Assembly: GCA_937135995.1 (NCBI GenBank) | Contig: CAKZOF010000757.1 | Span: forward strand, 1-5,147 | Direction of reading: 5' to 3' | Length of the DNA: 5,147 nucleotides | Source of the DNA: an uncultured Pyrinomonas sp. | Lineage (GTDB): Bacteria; Acidobacteriota; Blastocatellia; Pyrinomonadales; Pyrinomonadaceae | Shown here: positions 1 through 5,147 of the stretch, piece after piece | Position numbering within the stretch: the stretch's first letter is position 1 | Layout: each line of letters opens with the position of its first letter | Notes under the pieces: model-generated | Databases searched by the model: none | What the model was told of the DNA's origin: nothing | What the model saw: only the letters and a program-made list of their open reading frames with translations | Made by a program: the position numbers and the translations under genes

Positions 1-1534
1 GTTCGCCATCCGCTGGTGCCTGCGGGGCGCTCCAACCGGCGCGTTCGAGCAAAGGCACGGCGTATCGGATCGGGATGGCGAAGTTCGAGGCTGCATTCTC
101 GGTGAAGATGGCGAAGTTGATTCCGATCACCTTGCCGGATGGCCCGAAGACCGGCGCTCCCGAGCCGCCCTCGGCGGTGCGCGCGTCGTAAGCGATGCGC
201 CGTACGCTCAGGTCGGTGATGCTCCCTTGTGTGGTCAGCGGCGTGATCAAGTTGCGCGAAGCGAGATGAAGCAGCAGGGCGTCGAGCGACGTGTAACGCG
301 CCCGAATACTGCTCGCTTCTGGTTCGGGCAACGCCGCCAGAATCCGGTCCGGTCCAGACGGATAACCGATCATCACAACGGGCCGGCCGACGGCGACGGA
401 ATCGAATTCGAGGTCGAGCGGGAGCGCGGGCAAATTGGCCGGCACCTCTTCTAACTTGCACACGGCGATGTCTTCGCGCTGACCTACCTGCCGCACGCGC
501 AAGGCGATGGGCTGCGACCGGCGTGGGAAGAAGGCCAAGAGTTTGACCAAACGAGGGCGCCCGGCGGTGTTCCCTTGCAACCCGGTCAAACGCTCGTCCG
601 AACTCCACGGCTGGACCACGTGTCGGTTGGTCAAAACGTAGCCGCCGCCGACGTGAAAGCCCGTGCCCGTGAACCAGAATTCCGCCACCGAACCACCGCC
701 ATCGGGCGAAAGAAACGGTTGACCGTTGACGTTCTCTTCACCGCGATACTCGGCTGCGCGCAGCGGGCGGTTCGAGCTCGGATCGACCAGCACATAGACG
801 CCGTAGATCATGCAGACGCCCGCGCTGTAGTCGCTCCAGACTTTGGTCGCCAGCGATTGGCTGCTGAGCAACGCGCGATTGGAACGCTCAACCTGCGTGA
901 GCTGCTGGCTGTTCTGTTCAAGTTGCTGTTGCAGTTCAAACAACCGCGCCTGCTGATCGTTGATCAGTCGCCGACTGTTGCGCAATTCCCTGTAAGCGGC
1001 AAAGCCCAGGTAGAGCAACCCGCCGACGAGCGCCACCGTCGTGGTCAAGATAAAGAGCTTGGTTACGGGGCTGATCTCGCGGATCAACTCGCGCGTGAAT
1101 TCGCGCAAGAAGACTTTGGCATCGTCGCGCCGTTCGGTAGCGGCCGCTTCCAGCGCCGCTTGTTCGATGAACGGGGCGACGTGCACGTCGCGCCGGTCGG
1201 CGATCAAGGCGGGTGGGAGCGACCTAATCGAAAAGAACTGAAGCGTGAGGGCGGCGCCTCCAATGCGCACCTCGTCACCGTCGTTGATGAGTGAATCGGA
1301 CGTGAGCGGCGCTCCGTTATGCGTGATGTCGAGATCGGGATCGAAATCTGCGATGCGGTAGTGGCCGTTGGCGCGGGCCAGTTCCAGAATCTTCCCTTTG
1401 GGCGAGGGGACGACCGAACGAGGCAGACGCAGTTCACAATCGTCGCCCGCTCCGATCCGGATGCGATCCTGCGTCAGGATTTCCGTGAGCTTCGCTTCGC
1501 CCGCCTCGACGTGAATGACCAAACCACTCGCCAT
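1..1534 (-). CDS. FHA domain / single-pass membrane / trypsin-like serine protease, partial (C-terminus beyond left edge)
   Basis: Reading the minus strand from the ATG at 1534-1532 gives 511 codons with no stop before the left edge. Residues 1-100 have FHA-like beta-strand spacing (RIRIG at 25-29, THNG at 71-74, a GDEVRIGG turn near 86-93), but the Arg after the first Gly and the S-x-x-H motif are missing, so phosphothreonine binding is doubtful. Residues 160-180 are one hydrophobic segment. Residues 183-226 are Gln/Leu/Arg-rich and look like a coiled coil. Residues 235-500 are a chymotrypsin-fold protease of the Trypsin_2/HtrA-like type: His305 in LTNRHVV, Asp355 in EDIAVCKL, Ser458 in EGGSGAPVF. 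There is no signal peptide, so the inferred topology is FHA in the cytoplasm and protease outside. No PDZ domain is visible, although one could follow. The Shine-Dalgarno site is weak (GAGAG beside the ATG), but no other in-frame start fits better. Family call strong; substrate unknown. Confidence 0.9.
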   Translation of the reverse strand, partial: MASGLVIHVEAGEAKLTEILTQDRIRIGAGDDCELRLPRSVVPSPKGKILELARANGHYRIADFDPDLDITHNGAPLTSDSLINDGDEVRIGGAALTLQFFSIRSLPPALIADRRDVHVAPFIEQAALEAAATERRDDAKVFLREFTRELIREISPVTKLFILTTTVALVGGLLYLGFAAYRELRNSRRLINDQQARLFELQQQLEQNSQQLTQVERSNRALLSSQSLATKVWSDYSAGVCMIYGVYVLVDPSSNRPLRAAEYRGEENVNGQPFLSPDGGGSVAEFWFTGTGFHVGGGYVLTNRHVVQPWSSDERLTGLQGNTAGRPRLVKLLAFFPRRSQPIALRVRQVGQREDIAVCKLEEVPANLPALPLDLEFDSVAVGRPVVMIGYPSGPDRILAALPEPEASSIRARYTSLDALLLHLASRNLITPLTTQGSITDLSVRRIAYDARTAEGGSGAPVFGPSGKVIGINFAIFTENAASNFAIPIRYAVPLLERAGWSAPQAPADGE

Positions 1535-1577
1535 CTCTCTGCCGCTTGCCCGCCTAAGAACCTCTCTAAAGTGATAA

Positions 1578-1606
1578 ATTCTAGCTCATCGCTGGCGCAA
1601 ACGAAA
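1578..1606 (-). promoter_or_regulatory. candidate promoter of the FHA-protease gene
   Basis: On the minus strand TAGAAT (1583-1578) matches five of six bases of the sigma-70 -10 consensus. It lies in a locally AT-rich patch that is rare in this window. The element 17 bases upstream (TTTCGT, 1606-1601) is a poor -35 match. Transcription would begin near 1571, giving a leader of about 37 bases before the ATG at 1534. The position is sensible, but the call rests on one hexamer. Confidence 0.4.
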
Positions 1607-1614
1607 GATACCAC

Positions 1615-1677
1615 CGCGCGGCGGCAGTACTTCTTCGGAAGCGATCTCGGCTACAATGGTCCCGCTGCCGCCGCGCG
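1615..1677. repeat. perfect 13-bp inverted repeat with 37-base spacer, around the rightward promoter
   Basis: The left arm at 1615-1627 (CGCGCGGCGGCAG) is the exact reverse complement of the right arm at 1665-1677 (CTGCCGCCGCGCG). The spacer, 1628-1664, contains the TACAAT -10 candidate and a small CTTC-TTCG-GAAG dyad (1630-1641). The right arm starts about where rightward transcription would start. The region is non-coding, so codon bias does not explain it. It could be paired operator sites, a cruciform, or a hairpin in any transcript crossing the region. A terminator is unlikely because no T-run follows. Confidence 0.6.
1631..1657 (+). promoter_or_regulatory. candidate promoter of the M16 peptidase operon
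   Basis: TACAAT at 1652-1657 matches five of six bases of the -10 consensus. The best upstream hexamer, TTCTTC at 1631-1636, is a weak -35 with a short 15-base spacer, so an activator or another sigma factor may be involved. Transcription would start near 1664, leaving a leader of about 108 bases before the ATG at 1772. No other good -10 box is seen on this strand between 1660 and 1771. Confidence 0.4.
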
Positions 1678-1722
1678 TTCGAATGATCTTTGCGTGCAAC
1701 ACGGGCGCGCGAGGCCAGCATC

Positions 1723-1750
1723 CAAGCCTGCGGTTCGCCGCTAGAGCTTG
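1723..1750 (+). other. leader hairpin upstream of the first M16 gene
   Basis: CAAGC (1723-1727) pairs with GCTTG (1746-1750), and inside it GCGG (1730-1733) pairs with CCGC (1738-1741) around a TTCG tetraloop. The two stems are separated by a 2-by-4-base internal loop. The structure ends ten bases before the Shine-Dalgarno site, so it would sit in the 5' leader of the operon mRNA. A role in stability or translation is inference. Confidence 0.4.
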
Positions 1751-1760
1751 AACACAACGC

Positions 1761-1766
1761 AAGGAG
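1761..1766 (+). promoter_or_regulatory. Shine-Dalgarno site that fixes the start of the first M16 gene
   Basis: AAGGAG lies five bases before the ATG at 1772. It selects that ATG over the in-frame TTG at 1748, which would place eight extra residues before a complete signal peptide and would put the Shine-Dalgarno site inside the coding sequence. Confidence 0.85.
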
Positions 1767-1771
1767 CACCG

Positions 1772-3166
1772 ATGCGATTCGCCACTTTGTCGCTCGTCCT
1801 TCTCGCCACCGCGTTCGTGATCGCCACGGCGCGCGCGCAAGACGCGGCCCGCACCGCGACCACACCGCCGACCGACGAGATACCGCGTTTGAACTATCGC
1901 ACGCGAACACTGCCGAACGGGTTGCGCATTGTCAGCGTCGAAGACCACACGAGTCCGACCGTCGCCATCCAAGTCTGGTATCACGTCGGCTCCAAAGACG
2001 ACCCAGAAGGGCGGAGCGGTTTCGCCCACCTATTCGAGCACATGATGTTCAAAAGCACCAAGAACATGAAAGACGAGATGCTCGACCGTTTGACCGAAGA
2101 CGTGGGCGGCTTCAACAACGCGTTCACCGCCGACGATGTCACCGTCTATTTCGAGGTCGTGCCGTCGAACTACCTCGAAACGCTGCTGTGGGCCGAAGCC
2201 GACCGGCTCGCGTCGCTCAACGTCAACGAGGAGAACTTCCGCTCCGAACGCGATGTGGTCAAAGAGGAGTTCCGGCAAAACTACCTCGCGCCACCCTACG
2301 GCAAACTGAACCTACTCATCGAACAGCGTTCCTTCACAAAGCATCCGTATCGGCGGCCCGGTATCGGCAACATCGAAGAACTCAACGCCGCCACGTTGGA
2401 AGACGTGCGCCGTTTTCATGCGACCTACTACCGGCCCGATAACGCGACGCTAGTCGTCGTCGGAGACTTCGATCCGAAACAGCTCGATGCGTGGGTGGAC
2501 AAGTACTTCGGGCGCATCCCAAAGCCAACCTCTCCGTTGCCGCGCGTTGCGGTGCGTGAACCTGACCGCACTGGCGAACGCCGCTACGCAGAGCGCGCTC
2601 CCAATGTCCCGCTGCCAGCCGTGGCCGTTACCTATCTCGTGCCGCCGCAACGAAGCGACGAGGCGTTCGCTTTGCGCGTGGCCGAAACCATTCTCGCACG
2701 CGGCGAATCGTCGCGCCTCTACCGAGCACTCGTTTACGAACAACAAGTGGCGCAGTTTGCCGGCGCCAACGCCGACCTGCGCGAAGATCACGGCCTTTTC
2801 GTCTTCCGTCTGATCCTCGCCAGCGGCAAGCAGCCGGACCAAGCGGAAAAGGCGCTGCTCGCCGAAATCGAGAAGATGCAGCGCGCGCCGGTGGCCCCAG
2901 CGGAACTGGAGAAGGCCAAAAATCAACTCGTCACGGACCTGCTGCGCGAGCGCGAAACCAACAACGGCAAGGCGCTCGCCATCGGTGAAGCGACCGTGCT
3001 GCTCGGCGACCCGGAGCGGGTCAACACGGACATCGCACGCCTGCAAGCGGTCACGGCAGCCGAGGTGCAACGCGTCATGCAACGGTTCTTCACCGACAAG
3101 AACCGCGTGGTCATACACTACCTTGCCGAATCATCCGGCAACGTTCAGGCGGAGGGCAGAAGATGA
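1772..3166 (+). CDS. secreted M16B zinc metallopeptidase, catalytic subunit
   Basis: The protein has 464 residues, the usual M16B size (two clam-shell halves of about 210 residues). Residues 1-22 are a Sec signal peptide, with probable cleavage after ATARA before QDAA. The N-terminal half carries the inverted zinc motif HLFEH at 86-90: His86 and His90 are ligands and Glu89 is the catalytic base. The third ligand is probably Glu166 in ERDVVKEE, 76 residues after His90, matching M16 spacing. TYYRPDNA (218-225) is a family hallmark. In the C-terminal half the position of the R-x6-Y substrate-binding pair holds Val321 and Gln328, so that pair is absent. It should hydrolyse peptides in the periplasm or outside the cell, but it probably needs the next gene product, which has the missing pair. 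ATG at 1772 was chosen for its Shine-Dalgarno site and signal peptide. Family and zinc site are clear; substrate unknown. Confidence 0.95.
   Translation: MRFATLSLVLLATAFVIATARAQDAARTATTPPTDEIPRLNYRTRTLPNGLRIVSVEDHTSPTVAIQVWYHVGSKDDPEGRSGFAHLFEHMMFKSTKNMKDEMLDRLTEDVGGFNNAFTADDVTVYFEVVPSNYLETLLWAEADRLASLNVNEENFRSERDVVKEEFRQNYLAPPYGKLNLLIEQRSFTKHPYRRPGIGNIEELNAATLEDVRRFHATYYRPDNATLVVVGDFDPKQLDAWVDKYFGRIPKPTSPLPRVAVREPDRTGERRYAERAPNVPLPAVAVTYLVPPQRSDEAFALRVAETILARGESSRLYRALVYEQQVAQFAGANADLREDHGLFVFRLILASGKQPDQAEKALLAEIEKMQRAPVAPAELEKAKNQLVTDLLRERETNNGKALAIGEATVLLGDPERVNTDIARLQAVTAAEVQRVMQRFFTDKNRVVIHYLAESSGNVQAEGRR
3151..3166 (+). promoter_or_regulatory. Shine-Dalgarno and ATGA overlap joining the two M16 genes
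   Basis: GGAGGG (3151-3156) stands six bases before the ATG at 3163. The start overlaps the upstream TGA as ATGA (3163-3166), an arrangement typical of translational coupling and of roughly matched production of partner subunits. Confidence 0.85.
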
Positions 3167-4647
3167 ACAGAGGTTGGCAGGCTTCGCTGATGGTTTTGGC
3201 TTTAGCGCTCGCGTGTCCCAGCGCACGCGGCCAACAAGAGACGCCGCCGCCGCCCGGACCGCCGCGGTCGGTTCGTTTCCCGACGCCGGTGGAGAAGACT
3301 TTGCCTAACGGTTTGCGCGTCATCGTCGCGCCGCGTCCCGAAAGCGTGCCATTGGTGACAGCGCTACTGCTCATCAAAACCGGGGCCGAAGCCGATCCGC
3401 CAGCGCTCGGCGGCTTGGCCGACATGACGGCCAACCTTTTGACCAAGGGGACCAAGACGCGCACCGCGCCGGAGATCGCCGAAGCGATCGAAGCGCTCGG
3501 CGGCTCGCTCGATGCGGGCGCGCGGTGGGATGCTTCCACCGTCAGCGTCAACGTCGCTTCTGCGCGCCTGCCGCAAGCGTTGGAGATCCTCGCCGATGTC
3601 GCGCGCAATCCGGTCTTCAAAGAGGACGAGATCGAACGCCAACGCCGACAGACGCTAGACACATTGCAGGTCGCGTTTCGTCAGCCGGGATCGCTCGCGC
3701 GCTTTGTCGCCGCGCGCGTCCTTTTCGGCGACGCTCCTTATGCCCATCCCATCTCGGGCACTCTCGAGACCGTGCCGCAACTCCGCCGCGATGACATCGT
3801 GCGCTTTCATCAGACGTACTACCGGCCGGACAACGCCGTGCTCGTCATCGGTGGGCGCATCGCGCCTGCTGCGGCCTTCGCTCTGGCCGAGCGCCTTTTC
3901 GGCGACTGGCAGCCTCCGGCCACGCCGCTGCCGCCGCCAGCTAGAGACGATCGCTCGCCGGGCCCAACCAGATCGCGCGTCGTCGTGATCGACAAACCGG
4001 ACGCCGGACAAGCGGCCGTCGTCCTCGTGCGCACCGGCATCAAGCGCACGGATGCGGACTACTTCCGCGCAATGGTCGCCAACTCCGTCTTCGGCGGCGG
4101 CTATTCGTCGCGGCTTAACCAAGAGATTCGCATCCGTCGTGGGTTGAGCTACGGCGCGGGCAGCACGCTCGATGTGCGCCGCGATGTCGGCCCGTTCATC
4201 GCCGCGACACAGACCAAGAACGAAACGGCCGACGAAGTCGCGGAACTGATGCTCAAAGAACTCGATCGCCTCGCCAACGACGATCTTCCGGACACGGAGT
4301 TGACGCCGCGCAAAGCAGCGCTCGTCGGCAACTTCGCACGCAGCATGGAGACCACCGATGGGCTGGTCACGCAGGTCGCTGCGCTCGCTCTCTACGGCTT
4401 GCGACTCGACGAGATCAACGATTACATACGCAACGTCGAAGCTATCAAGGCTGGCGACGTGCGGCAGTTCGCCCGTGAACGGCTTGCCGCCAAAGACGCA
4501 CACATCGTCATCGTCGGCGACGGACGCGCTTTTCTCGATGACCTGCGAAAGAAGTTTCCCGCCGTCGAAGTGATCAAAGAGAGCGAACTCGATCTGAACC
4601 GAGGCGCGCTCCGCCGCCCTCAAGCGCGCAAGGAGACCGGATCATGA
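3163..4647 (+). CDS. secreted M16B peptidase-like protein, zinc-less partner subunit
   Basis: The protein has 494 residues. A Sec signal peptide occupies about 1-23 (cleavage near PSARG before QQET; Cys18 makes only a poor lipobox), followed by a Pro-rich linker (28-35). The M16 fold is recognisable: TLPNGLRV at 46-53 and YYRPDNAVLVIGG at 219-231 align with the upstream paralogue at nearly the same residue numbers. The zinc motif is lost: HxxEH is replaced by DMTAN (87-91), and the third-ligand position is Leu165. The C-terminal half keeps the glycine-rich GGGYSSRL (311-318) and an R-x6-Y pair, Arg323 and Tyr330 in RIRRGLSYG, which holds the substrate in M16 enzymes. It is therefore unlikely to be catalytic alone and probably completes the active site of the first subunit, as in known two-subunit M16B enzymes and mitochondrial processing peptidase. 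Family call strong; heterodimer inferred. Confidence 0.95.
   Translation: MNRGWQASLMVLALALACPSARGQQETPPPPGPPRSVRFPTPVEKTLPNGLRVIVAPRPESVPLVTALLLIKTGAEADPPALGGLADMTANLLTKGTKTRTAPEIAEAIEALGGSLDAGARWDASTVSVNVASARLPQALEILADVARNPVFKEDEIERQRRQTLDTLQVAFRQPGSLARFVAARVLFGDAPYAHPISGTLETVPQLRRDDIVRFHQTYYRPDNAVLVIGGRIAPAAAFALAERLFGDWQPPATPLPPPARDDRSPGPTRSRVVVIDKPDAGQAAVVLVRTGIKRTDADYFRAMVANSVFGGGYSSRLNQEIRIRRGLSYGAGSTLDVRRDVGPFIAATQTKNETADEVAELMLKELDRLANDDLPDTELTPRKAALVGNFARSMETTDGLVTQVAALALYGLRLDEINDYIRNVEAIKAGDVRQFARERLAAKDAHIVIVGDGRAFLDDLRKKFPAVEVIKESELDLNRGALRRPQARKETGS
4630..4647 (+). promoter_or_regulatory. Shine-Dalgarno and ATGA overlap before the third operon gene
   Basis: AAGGAG (4630-4635) precedes the ATG at 4644 by eight bases, and ATGA overlaps the stop of the second M16 gene. 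This favours 4644 as the start. However, the AAGGAG also encodes Lys-Glu of the M16 protein, and the first codons after 4644 have atypical third positions, so the match could be chance. Confidence 0.55.
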
Positions 4648-5147
4648 GACGCCGCCTTCGAACTTTCGCGCGTCACCCGCAGCGCGTATACCATAACTTT
4701 CGTCCACTTGGGCTTCATGAACTTCGTCGCGCGCCGCATGGTCTTGCGGCTCGCTCGCTATCCATCATCTGCCTGCTCGTGTTGGCGTGCGCTGCGGCTC
4801 GAGCGCAAGAGGATGCGACTCTGTATCAGGGCGATGCGCCAACGCGTGCCGAGCTCGCCGTGCGCCGGTTGACGCACAAGGACCCGTTCGTGCGACAACG
4901 CGCGGCGGAAGAACTGGCCCGCCTACGTGCCGCCGACAAGAAGATACTCATCGAAGGCTATCGTCTGCAGGAGAAGAACAAACGCGTGCAACTGGCGCTC
5001 GATTGGGCGCTCTACCGCTTGGGCAAAGAAGAAAACCTTTATGCGATCGTGCGCGCGCTCGATTCGCCACGGCGCAATCAAGCCTACGCCTATCTCGCCG
5101 AACTCGATTCGCCCGCGCCGCTTTACGCGATCCTGCCGCGCGTCAAT
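4644..5147 (+). CDS. exported HEAT-like alpha-helical repeat protein, partial (C-terminus beyond right edge)
   Basis: From the ATG at 4644, 168 codons run open to the right edge. Residues 39-54 are a hydrophobic export signal ending in AAARA before QED, like the ARAQ and ARGQ sites of the two upstream proteins. The lipobox around Cys49 is weak. From residue 66 on, short amphipathic helices follow each other. DPFVRQRAAEELARL (80-94) has the D-P-x-V-R-x-x-A pattern of HEAT repeats, and further helices follow at about 98-128 and 131-153. Such solenoids bind proteins; no catalytic motif is seen. Overlap with the M16 gene suggests a partner or scaffold role in the envelope, which is inference. The 38-residue Arg/His-rich stretch before the hydrophobic core is abnormally long and has poor third-position GC, while a different frame from ATG 4717 looks coding there, so the true N-terminus is uncertain. 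The mature region is convincingly coding. Confidence 0.75.
   Translation, partial: MRRRLRTFARHPQRVYHNFRPLGLHELRRAPHGLAARSLSIICLLVLACAAARAQEDATLYQGDAPTRAELAVRRLTHKDPFVRQRAAEELARLRAADKKILIEGYRLQEKNKRVQLALDWALYRLGKEENLYAIVRALDSPRRNQAYAYLAELDSPAPLYAILPRVN
4749..4759 (+). repeat. short GCTC tandem (2.75 copies) at the apparent frame switch
   Basis: GCTC at 4749-4752 and 4753-4756, then GCT at 4757-4759, fall exactly where coding character moves from the frame of ATG 4717 to the frame of ATG 4644. One more GCTC unit would join the two frames into one reading with an ordinary signal peptide. The array is too short to be called a phase-variation tract. Confidence 0.3.

Noticed and set aside
575..1294. 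Plus-strand open frame of 239 codons
   Set aside because: It lies antisense to the FHA-protease gene, whose frame is continuous over 511 codons with a full catalytic triad. The plus-strand peptide has no recognisable domain and arises from GC-rich codon bias.
1615..1677. The inverted repeat as a rho-independent terminator
   Set aside because: The 37-base loop is long, no T-run follows either arm, and the region lies between divergent gene starts rather than after a gene end.
1683..1751. Possible 22-codon leader peptide (ATG 1683 to TGA 1751) in the M16 operon leader
   Set aside because: No Shine-Dalgarno site, no run of regulatory codons, and it overlaps the leader hairpin. A short frame of this size is expected by chance.
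1748..1771. TTG at 1748 as the start of the first M16 protein
   Set aside because: The ATG at 1772 has AAGGAG five bases upstream and begins a complete signal peptide. The TTG has no Shine-Dalgarno site.
2450..3118. Minus-strand open frame of 222 codons
   Set aside because: It is a shadow of the first M16 gene and has no domain, start signal or plausible promoter.
2428..3835. Near-identical DNA at 2428-2447 and 3818-3837 as a possible repeat element
   Set aside because: Both encode the conserved YYRPDNA motif of the paralogous M16 proteins, so protein homology explains the similarity.
3655..4623. Minus-strand open frame of 322 codons
   Set aside because: It is fully antisense to the second M16 gene, which has signal peptide, family motifs and start signals. 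Long antisense frames are expected in GC-rich genes.
4657..4700. Internal promoter (TATACC near 4687) ahead of the HEAT-like gene
   Set aside because: The -10 match is partial and no hexamer at proper spacing resembles a -35. It would deserve another look only if the 4717 start is confirmed.

Overview
The window is GC-rich, roughly 60-65% by eye. It comes from a Gram-negative-type bacterium, because the genes use Sec signal peptides, Shine-Dalgarno sites and tightly coupled operons. The gene set is an FHA-linked membrane serine protease diverging from a pair of secreted M16B peptidases followed by an alpha-helical repeat protein. Together with the style of the M16 sequences, this fits Acidobacteriota (Blastocatellia/Chloracidobacterium-like) best. 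That placement is recollection and inference, with moderate to low confidence. No RNA genes, CRISPR arrays, insertion sequences or phage genes are visible.

Layout. From 1 to 1534 on the minus strand is a long gene that runs off the left edge. Its 511 visible residues read without a stop as a degenerate FHA domain, one membrane segment, a coiled coil, and a trypsin-like (Trypsin_2/S1C-type) protease domain with an intact His-Asp-Ser triad. From 1535 to 1771 is a divergent intergenic region. It holds a -10-like box for each direction, a perfect 13-bp inverted repeat bracketing the rightward -10 box, a leader hairpin, and a strong Shine-Dalgarno site. The rightward operon has three genes. The first (1772-3166) is a secreted M16B peptidase with a complete HxxEH...E zinc site. 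The second (3163-4647) is a secreted M16B paralogue with no zinc site but with the R-x6-Y substrate-binding pair. The third (4644 to the right edge) is an exported protein with HEAT-like helices, cut by the window.

How they work together. The two M16 proteins have complementary halves of an active site, so they probably act as one heterodimeric extracytoplasmic peptidase. Both junctions in the operon are ATGA overlaps, which suggests translational coupling. The third protein may be a scaffold or partner, but this is context only. The divergent membrane protease could belong to the same cell-envelope proteolysis programme; only adjacency supports this.

Most notable points: the complementary M16 pair; the FHA-membrane-protease fusion whose FHA lacks the usual phosphopeptide-binding Arg; the 13-bp inverted repeat around the promoter; and an apparent change of coding frame inside the signal-peptide region of the third operon gene (about 4717-4762), which may mean a frameshift or a misplaced start.
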